Assembly: GCF_016462545.1 (NCBI RefSeq) | Contig: NZ_JAEMTA010000007.1 | Span: 1-64,000, forward strand | Reading direction: 5' to 3' | DNA: 64,000 nt | Source: Mycolicibacterium sp. | GTDB lineage: Bacteria; Actinomycetota; Actinomycetes; Mycobacteriales; Mycobacteriaceae | Shown: positions 11,791 to 21,031 of the stretch, piece by piece | How the letters are laid out: each line of letters starts with the position of its first letter | Numbering within the stretch: the stretch's first letter is position 1 | Position numbers and translations under genes: made by a program | Notes under the pieces: model-generated | What the model saw: the letters and a program-made list of their open reading frames with translations, nothing else | Told to the model about the DNA's origin: nothing | Databases searched by the model: none

Positions 11791-12455
11791 GCCGGTAAGC
11801 CTACGGCGGGAGCCGGCCACCCGTTCTCGGAGACGAACTCGGCCAGCGGTCGGCCGAGGGTCCACCGGTCAATCTCGAGGGCGGGTCGGTCGGGAAAGTC
11901 GGGAACCGGTCCGAGGCACAGGATCGCGACCGGCTCGGCGTCGTCGGGCATGCCGAGGAGCGCGCCGAGGCGGGTGGGATCGAAGATCGACACCCAGCCC
12001 ATGCCCAGCCCCTCCGCCCGCGCGGCGAGCCATAGATTCTGGATGGCGCACGATACCGACGCCAGGTCCATCTGCGGCAGGGTGCGGCGACCGAAGACGT
12101 GTCGGCTTCGATCGTCCCCGAGCGCGACGACGAAGAGTTCGGCGCATTCGAGCACGCCGTCGACCTTCAGGCCGAGGAACTCGTCGCCTCGCGGTCCCAG
12201 CTCGACCGCGGTCTGCTGACGCTCGTCGGCCACCAGGTCGTGGATCTGGTGGCGAAGCGCTACCTCGGTGATGCGGATGAACCGCCAGGGCTGCATCAAG
12301 CCCACGCTCGGCGCGCAGTGGGCGGCCTGGAGCAGCCGTGCGAGAACCTCGTCGGACACCGAGGCGCCCGGCACGAATCGGCGCATGTCACGACGTTCCG
12401 CGATGGCCCGGTACACGGCCCGCCTCTCGTCCGCGCTGAACGCGTGCTCACCCAC
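11778..12455 (-). CDS. bluB: 5,6-dimethylbenzimidazole synthase (BluB-like nitroreductase)
   Basis: ERRDMRRFVPGASVSDEVLARLLQAAHCAPSVGLMQPWRF...GLGMGWVSIFDP; GTG start at 12455 (VGEHAFSADERRAVYRAI) within track ORF 11778..13055. Confidence 0.86.
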   Translation of the reverse strand: MGEHAFSADERRAVYRAIAERRDMRRFVPGASVSDEVLARLLQAAHCAPSVGLMQPWRFIRITEVALRHQIHDLVADERQQTAVELGPRGDEFLGLKVDGVLECAELFVVALGDDRSRHVFGRRTLPQMDLASVSCAIQNLWLAARAEGLGMGWVSIFDPTRLGALLGMPDDAEPVAILCLGPVPDFPDRPALEIDRWTLGRPLAEFVSENGWPAPAVGLPACPP

Positions 12456-12473
12456 GCCGGTCAGCGTACGTTC

Positions 12474-13295
12474 ATGGGCGTGCGCAGCGAGGTACTGGTC
12501 ACGGCACGTGAACTCGGGCAGCTCATCTCGGGTGGAACGCCCCCGGTGATCCTGGACGTCCGCTGGCAGTTGGCCCAACCGGACGGTCGCCCCGACTACG
12601 AGGCGGGTCACGTTCCCGGCGCGGTGTACGTGTCGCTGGACGACGACCTGACCGATCATCGCGTGACTGGCAGGGGTCGGCACCCGCTGCCGACGGGAGC
12701 GGCACTGCAGGCCGCCGCGCGGCGGTGGGGGATCGGTGCGGGCAGCGCCGTCGTCGTCTACGACGACTGGAATCGGGCGGGTTCGGCACGGGCCTGGTGG
12801 GTGCTCAAGGCGGCGGGCCTGGTCGACGTCCGCATCCTCGACGGCGGGCTGGCCGCCTGGACGGGCCCTCTGCAGACGGGTGCCGTCACGCCCGAACCGG
12901 GCGACGTCACCGTCCTGCATGACGACCTCTACGCGGGCGCCATGCCGACGTTGAGCGCCGATGATGCGGCGGTGCTCGGGAGCCGGTTGGTCGATGCGCG
13001 TGCGCCGGAACGGTTTCGGGGTGAGGTCGAGCCGGTCGATCCGGTCGCGGGCCACATCCCCGGCGCCGTCAACGTGCCGAGTACCGCGCTGCTCGCTGCC
13101 GACGGGACGTTCCTCCCGGATGCCGAACTCGCACAGGCGCTCGACGGCGTCACCGGCGCCTACTGCGGGTCGGGGGTCACCGCGTCGGTGGCCGTGGCGG
13201 CATCGGCCGCGATCGGAACGGCCGCCGCGCTGTTCCCCGGGTCGTGGTCGCAGTGGAGTGCCGAACCCTCCCGTCCCGTCGCTACCGGCGGCTGA
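12474..13295 (+). CDS. Sulfurtransferase with two rhodanese domains
   Basis: MGVRSEVLVTARELGQLISGGTPPVILDVRW...YEAGHVPGAVYVSL...GAYCGSGVTASVAVAA (active-site Cys loop). Confidence 0.88.
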   Translation: MGVRSEVLVTARELGQLISGGTPPVILDVRWQLAQPDGRPDYEAGHVPGAVYVSLDDDLTDHRVTGRGRHPLPTGAALQAAARRWGIGAGSAVVVYDDWNRAGSARAWWVLKAAGLVDVRILDGGLAAWTGPLQTGAVTPEPGDVTVLHDDLYAGAMPTLSADDAAVLGSRLVDARAPERFRGEVEPVDPVAGHIPGAVNVPSTALLAADGTFLPDAELAQALDGVTGAYCGSGVTASVAVAASAAIGTAAALFPGSWSQWSAEPSRPVATGG

Positions 13296-14163
13296 CGCGC
13301 CTGCCGCCGATGGCCCAGCACAGCAGGAAGATCGCGAACGAGATCGTGGTGACGAACACCGAGACCGGGACGCCGGGGGCGAGCGACAGCAGGATGCCGC
13401 CGACGGCGGAGATCTCGGCGAACACCACCGAGGCGACGATCGTCGTCGCGGGTGCGGTGAAGATGCGGGCGGCCGCGGCGGCCGGGGTGATGAGCAGCGA
13501 CATGACCAGCAGAGCGCCCACGATCTGGACGCCCTGAGCAGCGGCGACGCCGACCAGGGCAGCGAAGACGATGCCGAGTGCGCGCACCGGTACGCCGCGC
13601 CCCGCCGCGACCTCCGGGTCCACGGTCGCGAACAGCAGCGGCCGGTAACTCACCGCGATCACGACGACGACCAACACGGTGATCGCGCTCAGTAGCGCCA
13701 GCCCGGAGTAGCCGACGCCCACGATCTGGCCGGTCAACAGTGCGAAGCTGGTGCCCGTCCGCCCGGGGTAGAGGTGGATGAACAGGACCGCGAGACCCAG
13801 TCCGAAGGCGAGGACGACGCCGATCGCCGAGTCGCGTTCCCTGGCGCGTTGCCCGAGGAAGCCGAATAGTATTGCCGCCAAGGCACTTCCGACGAGGGCG
13901 CCCAGCCCGACGTTGAAACCGGTGAGCAGCGCGAAGGATGCTCCCGTCAGTGACAGCTCACTCGAGCCGTGCACCGCGAAGGACATCTGCCGCATCACGA
14001 TGAACGGTCCGATCAGTCCGGCCAGCAGGGCCAGCAGTGCCGCGGCGAGCAGTGCCTGTTGCACGAAGTCACGCTGCAACAGGTCGGCGGTGACGCCGAA
14101 GTCGAACAGGCGACTCAGCAGGTCGCTCAGTCGGTCAGGCATGGTCGTGTCCGCTCGCCTCAC
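13282..14163 (-). CDS. znuB: Zinc/metal ABC transporter permease (ZnuB family); start possibly 14142
   Basis: ABC-3 family permease: SFAVHGSSELSLTGASFALLTG, GVPVRALGIVFAALVGVAAAQGVQIVGALLVMSLLITPAAAA. Confidence 0.88.
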   Translation of the reverse strand: MRRADTTMPDRLSDLLSRLFDFGVTADLLQRDFVQQALLAAALLALLAGLIGPFIVMRQMSFAVHGSSELSLTGASFALLTGFNVGLGALVGSALAAILFGFLGQRARERDSAIGVVLAFGLGLAVLFIHLYPGRTGTSFALLTGQIVGVGYSGLALLSAITVLVVVVIAVSYRPLLFATVDPEVAAGRGVPVRALGIVFAALVGVAAAQGVQIVGALLVMSLLITPAAAAARIFTAPATTIVASVVFAEISAVGGILLSLAPGVPVSVFVTTISFAIFLLCWAIGGRRVSRR

Positions 14164-14941
14164 CCGAATGGTCGTGGTGGGTTTCGCTGTGCTCGCCGAC
14201 GACCACGTACTGCTGCCCGATCTTCACGACCTGGATGTCGGCGCGGTAGAGCTCCGACAGAGTCTCCGAGGTCATCACCTCGGCGACGGTGCCGATGCGG
14301 AAGCGTCCGTCGACCAGGTACAGCACCCGGTCGACGTACGGCAGAACGGGATTCACCTCGTGCGTGACGAACAGCACGGCGGTGGCCGACTCGCGTCGGC
14401 GTTGGTCGATGAGCGCGGAGATCAGCCTGGCGTTGGCCGGATCCAGGTTGAGCAGGGGCTCGTCACACAGCAGCAGGGCAGGGTCGGTCGCCAGCGCCTG
14501 GGCGATGCGCACCCGCTGAAGTTCTCCACCGGACATCACTCCGACCGGGACGTCGCCGAGGTGAACTCCGTTGACCTGCCCAAGTGCTCGGGAGACGATG
14601 GCACGCTTGGCGGTCCGCTGACGTGGGCTGGTGATTCCCCATCGGTGCCCGTCGTAGCCGAGGCCGACCAGGTCGCGACCGCGCAGGGTCAGGCCGCCGT
14701 CCATCGAACGGTGTTGGGGCACATAGCCGACTCCGCCGGCCACGGTGGCGTTGCCTGCGCTGAGCGGCACCTGGCCGAGCAGCACCTTCAACAGCGACGT
14801 CTTGCCCGTGCCGTTGGGGCCGAGGACGGCGATGAACTCGCCCGCTGCCACGGTCAGGTCGAGTTGATCCCACAGGACACGCCCGCCGAAGGCGAGGCAG
14901 GCGCCCGACAGTTCGACGACGGGAGGTTGGTCAGGCGCCAT
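14135..14941 (-). CDS. znuC: Zinc/metal ABC transporter ATP-binding protein (ZnuC family) with His-rich C-terminal tail
   Basis: Walker A GPNGTGKTSLL, MSGGELQRVRIAQALATDPALLLCDEPLLNLD; tail HSETHHDHSGEASGHDHA. Confidence 0.9.
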   Translation of the reverse strand: MAPDQPPVVELSGACLAFGGRVLWDQLDLTVAAGEFIAVLGPNGTGKTSLLKVLLGQVPLSAGNATVAGGVGYVPQHRSMDGGLTLRGRDLVGLGYDGHRWGITSPRQRTAKRAIVSRALGQVNGVHLGDVPVGVMSGGELQRVRIAQALATDPALLLCDEPLLNLDPANARLISALIDQRRRESATAVLFVTHEVNPVLPYVDRVLYLVDGRFRIGTVAEVMTSETLSELYRADIQVVKIGQQYVVVGEHSETHHDHSGEASGHDHA

Positions 14942-14950
14942 GGATGGACA

Positions 14951-15877
14951 TCATCGCGTCACGGCGGGGGCGCGGTCCAACTGGTCGGCGAACTCCTGCA
15001 CCGTCGCGCGCTGCCAGCCCAGGTAGTCGAGGTTGTCCTGCAGTGTCTCGGCGACCGTGATGATCGGGACGCCCGCCTTGCGGGCGGCGTCCTGGATCTG
15101 GTTCGTGACGGCGGTTTCGGTCTGCTTGTTGAGCACGACGGCCGACACCTGGCGGCCGCTGATGAGGTCCAGCATCGCTGCGACGTCGACCGGTGCGGGG
15201 TCGTCGCCCTCTTCGATGGCGCTGGCGAACGACTCCGGGGTGCGGTCCGTGATGCCGGCCGCGGCGAGAAGGTAGTGCGCGACGGGTTCGGTGGCCACGA
15301 CGGCGACACCGGGGTGCTTGCGGCCGATCTCGCGTTCGGATTCGGCGATCGCATCTGCTTGGGTCCCGAAGGCGGTTGCGTTGTCGCGGTAGGCGGCGGC
15401 ATTCGCCGGGTCGTCGCTCGCGAGATGGTCGGCGATGCTCGCGGCCACCGCCTTCGCGGTCGCGAGGTCGTAGAACACGTGCTCGTTGGCGGGTTGGCCG
15501 TCGGGTTGCTGCGGGGTCAGCGAGTAGGCGTCGACGGTCGTGACCCCTTCGTGCGCGTGGAGGACGTCATCGGCCCATTGGTCGTAGTGGCCGCCGTTGT
15601 AGACGACCAGGTTCGCGTCGGCGATCGCCGCTGCGTCCGATGGCGTTGCCTCGTAGGAATGCGGATCGTCGACCGCGCTGTTGAGGATCGAGCGGACCGT
15701 CGAGTGGTCACCGGCGACCGCCTTGGCGACGCTGCCCCACACGTCGGTCGTGGCGATGACGGTCGGGGTGCCCGACTGGTCCGGGGGCGCCGACGTTCCG
15801 CATGCCGCGGCGCCGAATGCGACCAGGGTGAGCCCGAGCGTCAACGCGGTCCGGACGGGCGTGCGATGAACCACCAC
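14951..15877 (-). CDS. znuA: Zinc/metal ABC transporter substrate-binding protein (ZnuA family)
   Basis: Signal peptide/lipobox AFGAAACG; TroA-family motifs DDPHSYEATPSDA, YNGGHYDQWAD, EHVFYDLATAKAVA, HPGVAVVATEPVAHYLL. Confidence 0.88.
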   Translation of the reverse strand: MVVHRTPVRTALTLGLTLVAFGAAACGTSAPPDQSGTPTVIATTDVWGSVAKAVAGDHSTVRSILNSAVDDPHSYEATPSDAAAIADANLVVYNGGHYDQWADDVLHAHEGVTTVDAYSLTPQQPDGQPANEHVFYDLATAKAVAASIADHLASDDPANAAAYRDNATAFGTQADAIAESEREIGRKHPGVAVVATEPVAHYLLAAAGITDRTPESFASAIEEGDDPAPVDVAAMLDLISGRQVSAVVLNKQTETAVTNQIQDAARKAGVPIITVAETLQDNLDYLGWQRATVQEFADQLDRAPAVTR

Positions 15878-15892
15878 TCGAACTCCTCGATG

Positions 15893-15915
15893 TTAATGAA
15901 AACCATTTCCATTAA
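15893..15915. promoter_or_regulatory. Candidate Zur operator in the znuA / beta-propeller divergent promoter
   Basis: ttaatgaaaaccatttccattaa; perfect outer TTAATG...CATTAA arms with AAA/TTT inner positions, resembling the mycobacterial Zur box TnATGAAAATnATTTTCATnA. Confidence 0.75.
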
Positions 15916-15924
15916 TAGTAGGGC

Positions 15925-18216
15925 ATGGCCGAGGTGGTGCGCAAAGGCAGCTTGCGAACAGCCCTCCTCGACTCCGAAAGGGGTGGTGGGGCGCTGAACT
16001 CTAGGGGAATCCCTGATTCGCAGGGTGGGGGCTCGGCGTCATCATTGTCTGGACGACGTCAGAAGGGACGACGGCGAGGGGTTCGGACGGTGCGCAACTC
16101 GAGACACCTCCGGGCCGTCAGGGCCGTCGTAGTCGCCTTCGGCATTGGTGTGGTGGCGATGCTCGATCCGGGCATCGCGGTAGCCGATCCAACGGCCGAT
16201 GCGTCCTCTGACTCGTCCGAGGTCGGGGGTCCGGTACGGGGAGGTCCGGACCCGAAGACGGAGCTCGGGGTGGTGTCGCCTGGGGGGTCGACGCCACCCG
16301 CGGGGGCGGGCTCCGTCGATGCCGGGTCGGGGCCCGACGTCACGTCGGGCCCCGATCGGGCCAGCGGGTCGACCGCGTCGACCGGCTCGGCTGAGACCGC
16401 GAGCGAACCGGCGCCCGGCGTGATCGTACGAAGTTCGGGTGGTGCACTCACCTCCGATGAGCAGGAGCAGTTCGCCGGCGCTCAACGATCCGATCCGCAA
16501 CCGGTCGAGTCCCAGAGCCCCGCGGGAACCGAGGCCACCTCCGTCGCCGCCGCGGGTCGGGTTCGTCCGCGCGGCCACGAAGCGGTCGCCGAGAACGCGT
16601 TCAGGGTGTCCGTGCCCGTCGTGCGCATGGCGTCTCAACCCATGGTTCCCGCGATGTCGGAGATCCCCTCGCCGACCGCGCCCCTCGACGTCGTCGCCGG
16701 TGATCGGGCGTTCTCACTCGGGCACGAGCCGGTCGCCGTCAACGCGATGGCCGTGCCACGTGGCCTAGCGCCGGTCGACCCGAGGCGGCCCATCGAGACG
16801 TCGTTGCAGACGTTCACGGGTGCGCTCGCGGCGGCGCTGGCTCCGTTCGTCCTGCCACTGCCCGGAGTGCCGTTGGACGAGCCGGCCCTGTGGGCCGTAC
16901 TCGCCTGGACGCGAAGACAATTCGACGGCCACGCGCTCGTTGGACGGCTGAGCCCGGCGGCCCTCCCCCGGCAGACCGAGCAGATCGCGACCGATGAGGC
17001 GACGGACACGGCCGGTGCCACCGTCGATCGCGTCGACCGAATGACGGGCCGAGTCACGGGTCGTGTCAATCTCGTTGGCGAACGCGACGGCCTCGACTAC
17101 GAGCTCGTCAAGCCACTCGACCAACGGGTTGGCGTGGTCACCGTCGACGGCGCCACCGGGCGGTGGACCTTCACGCCCCACCAGGTCGCCCGGCTCGCCA
17201 CGTATCTCGACGACGGCGTAGTCGTCACGTTCGGCGTCGCCGCGTCGAATGGCCGGGCGACCGTCGTGAATGTTCCGGTCGACCCGGCAGAGGCCGTCGT
17301 CACCGACACCATCGAGACCGGCGACGGGCTGACCTACGGCTTGGCCGCCGTTGGCGACCGGCTCTGCGTGCTCAGCGGCTCCGACGGACCGGCCGGAAAC
17401 GGTCGCGTCAAGATCATCGACACGTCGACCAAGGCGATCATCGCGTCCGTCGAGGTGGGCAGCATGCCCTTCGGGCTGGCCGCCAGCGGTAGGTCGCTGT
17501 ATGTGGGGAACGCCGACGACGGCACCGTGTCGGTGGTCGACGTCGCATCCAGCAGGCTCGTCGACGTCATCGACGTCGGTGCCAATCCGTTCGGCCTCGA
17601 GATCAGCGGCGACCGCCTCTATGTCGCCGACCAGTCCGGCACGGTCTCGGTCATCGACCTCGACGATCACACCGAGTTGGCCCGGATCCCCATCGCCGGC
17701 GACCCGTTCGGAGTCGCCGCCACCGCAGACCGCGTGTACGTCACGAACTATGCGGGCGGCACGCTGGCCATCGTCGATCGGGCCACCCACACCGCCGTGG
17801 ACATGGAGCTCTCCGCCGATCCCCTCGACGTCGGCGGCTATCCGTACTTCGCGGCGGTGATGGGTGATCGCCTGTACGTCGTCAACTCCGCGACGAACGC
17901 GCTCACCATCGTCGACGGGTCGGTCACCACCGCGGTGGACGTCGCTCCCCACACCCGTGCCGTGGACGCGATCCCCGTCGACGCATCGCCGGTCGACGTG
18001 GTCGTGCGCGGTGATCGGCTCTACGTGAGCAACGTCAACAGTGGAAGCGTCGTCGTGGTCGACGTGGCCACCAATCAGCCCGTCGAGAACATCGGAGTCG
18101 GCATTGCGCCGGGGCTGATGACGGCGACGCCCGAGGGGCGCACCATCTACGTCGCCGACGTCATGAGCGGCACGGTGCGCGTGATCACCAGCGTGCGCCA
18201 CGCGGCCAACGACTGA
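15925..18216 (+). CDS. Secreted YVTN-family beta-propeller repeat protein with low-complexity N-terminal region (start may be GTG at 16090)
   Basis: Signal peptide (RAVRAVVVAFGIGVVAMLDPGIAVADP), Ser/Gly/Pro-rich linker, VCBS/Ig-like segment (LDYELVKPLDQRVGVVTVDGATGRWTFTP), then about seven repeats of the GDRLYVxNxxxGTVSVVDxxT type. Confidence 0.85.
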   Translation: MAEVVRKGSLRTALLDSERGGGALNSRGIPDSQGGGSASSLSGRRQKGRRRGVRTVRNSRHLRAVRAVVVAFGIGVVAMLDPGIAVADPTADASSDSSEVGGPVRGGPDPKTELGVVSPGGSTPPAGAGSVDAGSGPDVTSGPDRASGSTASTGSAETASEPAPGVIVRSSGGALTSDEQEQFAGAQRSDPQPVESQSPAGTEATSVAAAGRVRPRGHEAVAENAFRVSVPVVRMASQPMVPAMSEIPSPTAPLDVVAGDRAFSLGHEPVAVNAMAVPRGLAPVDPRRPIETSLQTFTGALAAALAPFVLPLPGVPLDEPALWAVLAWTRRQFDGHALVGRLSPAALPRQTEQIATDEATDTAGATVDRVDRMTGRVTGRVNLVGERDGLDYELVKPLDQRVGVVTVDGATGRWTFTPHQVARLATYLDDGVVVTFGVAASNGRATVVNVPVDPAEAVVTDTIETGDGLTYGLAAVGDRLCVLSGSDGPAGNGRVKIIDTSTKAIIASVEVGSMPFGLAASGRSLYVGNADDGTVSVVDVASSRLVDVIDVGANPFGLEISGDRLYVADQSGTVSVIDLDDHTELARIPIAGDPFGVAATADRVYVTNYAGGTLAIVDRATHTAVDMELSADPLDVGGYPYFAAVMGDRLYVVNSATNALTIVDGSVTTAVDVAPHTRAVDAIPVDASPVDVVVRGDRLYVSNVNSGSVVVVDVATNQPVENIGVGIAPGLMTATPEGRTIYVADVMSGTVRVITSVRHAAND

Positions 18217-18250
18217 CCCGCAACCATCGAATCCGCTAGCGTCATGCACC

Positions 18251-19351
18251 ATGTCCAGAGGTCCGGTGCCGCGTCGGCGCGCAACCCTGGCGTCGCTGGC
18301 CGCGGAACTCAAGGTTTCGCGCACCACGATCTCCAATGCCTACAACCGGCCCGACCAACTCTCGGCCGATCTGCGCGAGCGCGTGCTCGCTACCGCCAAG
18401 CAATTGGGTTATGCGGGGCCCGATCCGGTCGCCCGCTCGCTTCGCACCCGTCGGGCGGGGGCGGTGGGCCTGATGCTCACCGAACCGCTGAACTACTCGT
18501 TCCGCGACCCCGCTGCCCTCGACTTCGTCGCCGGACTCGCCGAATCGTGTGAGGAGGCGGGGCAGGGCCTGTTGTTGATCGCGGCCGGTCCGAACCGCAG
18601 CGTGAGCGACGGCACGGCGGCGGTGTTGTCGGCCGGCGTCGACGGTTTCGTCGTCTACTCCGCCTCCGACGATGACCCCTACCTGCAGGTGATCACGCAG
18701 CGCGCACTGCCGATCGTGGTGGTCGACCAGCCCGCGGACGTGCCCGGCGCATCGCGGGTGGGCATCGACGACCGCGCGGCGATGCGCGGGGTCGCGGAGT
18801 ACGTCATCGGGCTCGGGCACCGCGACATCGGGGTGCTCACGATGCGGCTCGGACGCGAGTGGCCGCACGCCGACGCGGTGGCTGCCGTCGCCGACCTCGA
18901 ACGTGCGGGCACTCCGCACTTCCACGTCCAGCGCGAGCGCATCCACGGCGTTCGGGATGCCATGAAGAGCGCTGGGCTGCAACCGGATTCGCTGACGGTG
19001 GTGGAGAGCTACGATCACCTGCCGACGTCCGGTGGCAGCGCGGCCGCGGTCGCACTCGAGGCCAATCCGCGGATCACCGCACTGATGTGCACCACCGATG
19101 TGCTCGCGCTTTCGGCCATGGATCATCTACGCGCACATGGCATCTACGTGCCGGGTCAGGTCACCGTGACCGGCTTCGACGGCGTGCCCGACGCTCTCGC
19201 CCGTGGCCTGACGACGGTCAAGCAGCCCAGTGTCGAGAAGGGACGCCGGGCCGGTCACCTCTTGCACAACCCACCCCGTTCGGGCCTGCCCGAGATCGAG
19301 GTGCTGGAGACCGAACTGGTGCGGGGCCGGACGTCCGGCCCCGCTGGCTAG
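18251..19351 (+). CDS. LacI-family transcriptional regulator
   Basis: N-terminal HTH LASLAAELKVSRTTISNAYNRPDQLSADLRERVLATAKQLGY; periplasmic-binding-like C-domain. Corresponds by position to M. tuberculosis Rv3575c. Confidence 0.93.
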   Translation: MSRGPVPRRRATLASLAAELKVSRTTISNAYNRPDQLSADLRERVLATAKQLGYAGPDPVARSLRTRRAGAVGLMLTEPLNYSFRDPAALDFVAGLAESCEEAGQGLLLIAAGPNRSVSDGTAAVLSAGVDGFVVYSASDDDPYLQVITQRALPIVVVDQPADVPGASRVGIDDRAAMRGVAEYVIGLGHRDIGVLTMRLGREWPHADAVAAVADLERAGTPHFHVQRERIHGVRDAMKSAGLQPDSLTVVESYDHLPTSGGSAAAVALEANPRITALMCTTDVLALSAMDHLRAHGIYVPGQVTVTGFDGVPDALARGLTTVKQPSVEKGRRAGHLLHNPPRSGLPEIEVLETELVRGRTSGPAG

Positions 19352-20130
19352 CGCCGCCGACTCAGCAGATACTCGAGCACGTCGGCGACGTGCTCGGGTG
19401 AGTCGACGCGGTGGCGGGCGAGCGTCTCGCCTGGACCGACCTTGACGCCGAGGTCCGCGCCACGCATCCGGCGAAATGCCTTCTCGTCGGTGACATCGTC
19501 GCCGAAGAACGTCACGGCGGTGGCGTCCGTGCGATCACGCAGGATGTCGACCGCCTCACCCTTGTCAGTGGAGATGACGGCGAACTCCAGGACGGCCTTG
19601 CCCGTGGTGATCTCGACGCCTGCGGCCTCGCCGACCACGCGGGCCGCGTCGAGCGCGGCCGATCCGTCGGCGGCCGAGGCGTTGCGCACGTGGAGGGCGA
19701 CGCTGGCGGGCTTCGACTCGACGGTCACCCCGGGCCTCCCCTCGGCGATCGTGTCGAGTTCCCTGGTGATCATGGACAGCAGCGCCTCGTCGACCTCGTG
19801 GGCGAAGCCGTCGTCGAACTCCGCGCCGTGGCTGCCGACCAGATGCACGTTCGACGGCATCCCGGAGTAGTCGCGCAGGATGGCCAGCGCACGACCCGAA
19901 ATCAGCGCGACGTCGGTGGCCGGTAGCGCCGCCAATTCGATGAGGGACTCCGCCGCCCGTGGAAGTGGTCGGGCTTGGGCGGGGTCGGACACGATCGGCG
20001 CCAGGGTGCCGTCGAAGTCCGAGGCGACGAGCAGGCGAGGCGTCGATGCAGCCGCGTCGAGTGCACGGATCAGGTCTGCCGGTAAGTCGCCCACCGGTAC
20101 ATCCCCCGAGTCGCTGCCGCTCCTGCCCAC
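19348..20130 (-). CDS. otsB: Trehalose-6-phosphate phosphatase (OtsB family)
   Basis: HAD motifs ASDFDGTLAPI, ALISGR, VTFFGDDVTDEKAF; VGSHGAEF. Confidence 0.93.
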   Translation of the reverse strand: MGRSGSDSGDVPVGDLPADLIRALDAAASTPRLLVASDFDGTLAPIVSDPAQARPLPRAAESLIELAALPATDVALISGRALAILRDYSGMPSNVHLVGSHGAEFDDGFAHEVDEALLSMITRELDTIAEGRPGVTVESKPASVALHVRNASAADGSAALDAARVVGEAAGVEITTGKAVLEFAVISTDKGEAVDILRDRTDATAVTFFGDDVTDEKAFRRMRGADLGVKVGPGETLARHRVDSPEHVADVLEYLLSRRR

Positions 20131-20133
20131 CGG

Positions 20134-20832
20134 TCAGATCTTAGGGTGCTCCCCGTCGCCGATCAGTAGCCGCACGGCCAGGTCCAGTCGCTTGCTGACG
20201 TCGGTCGCCGAGGCGCGCCTGGTTAGCCAGGCCAACAGGTTGGAGAGCCACACGTCGGAGATCACCCGCGCGATGTGGAACTGGTCCTCGGTCGGCTCGC
20301 CCTCACTCATCGCGCGGGCGAACATGGAGTCCATCAGCTTGCCGACGTGATCAACCTCACCGGCGGCAGAGGCGTCCGCGAACACGAAGGCCCGCGTCAT
20401 GGCCTCGGTCAGCAGGGGATTGCGCTGCATCGAGCGGTTCAGCTTGCCCACCATGATGTTGAGCCGTTGGTACGGGGTGCCGCCAGTCAGTGACGCCCGG
20501 TCGGTCTTGGCGTCGATGCGCTCGAACTCGCGGCCGAGCGCGGACACCAGGAGGTGGACCTTCGACGGAAAGTAGCGGTAGAGAGTTCCCACGGCGACGT
20601 CGGCACGCTCGGCGACCGCACGCATCTGAACTGCTTCGTAACCGCCCTTGGAGGCGATCGCAAGCGTGGCGTCGAGGATGCGCTTGCGACGTTCGCGCTG
20701 CGCTTCGGATCCGAGCTCGGACTCGGCAAGAACTGCCACGTTCATCACCTGGCGAGGGCCGGCGGTCGAATCGGACCCCGGGCCTGGATTCGAGCCTGCA
20801 GGCTTCGCTGATGGCATAGGCGAGCCGGACAT
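20134..20832 (-). CDS. kstR: TetR-family cholesterol catabolism regulator KstR (likely start near 20745)
   Basis: MNVAVLAESELGSEAQRERRKRILDATLAIASKGGYEAVQMRAVAERADVAVGTLYRYFPSKVHLLVSALGREF... very close to KstR. Confidence 0.96.
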   Translation of the reverse strand: MSGSPMPSAKPAGSNPGPGSDSTAGPRQVMNVAVLAESELGSEAQRERRKRILDATLAIASKGGYEAVQMRAVAERADVAVGTLYRYFPSKVHLLVSALGREFERIDAKTDRASLTGGTPYQRLNIMVGKLNRSMQRNPLLTEAMTRAFVFADASAAGEVDHVGKLMDSMFARAMSEGEPTEDQFHIARVISDVWLSNLLAWLTRRASATDVSKRLDLAVRLLIGDGEHPKI

Positions 20833-20973
20833 GCGGCGGGCAGCTCCTTCGTAGTACGCACTATGGGAAAACGATACGCACGCGGATCAGAAATCTCCCA
20901 CCTCCGTAGCCCCGAACAATCGACGTGTCCTGCTGTAATGGCAGTCGACTTGACGTTGGAACGCTGGCACCAT

Positions 20974-20987
20974 TAGAACACGTTCTA
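20974..20987. promoter_or_regulatory. KstR operator (kstR/fadE34 intergenic)
   Basis: TAGAACACGTTCTA, perfect palindrome matching TnnAACnnGTTnnA. Confidence 0.93.
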
Positions 20988-21031
20988 GTGAGAAGCACGT
21001 TCTTCTCTCCAAGGCCAAGGAGGGCCCCGCG

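Noticed and set aside
11383-12219. 278-aa plus-strand ORF opposite pxpA/bluB
   Set aside because: No recognisable domain, and composition typical of a frame-shifted shadow.
13778-15997. 739-aa plus-strand ORF opposite znuABC
   Set aside because: Low-complexity antisense frame spanning three well-supported genes.
16765-18336. 523-aa minus-strand ORF opposite the beta-propeller gene
   Set aside because: His/Asp/Val-rich mirror frame of the repeat region; the plus strand has signal peptide and repeats.
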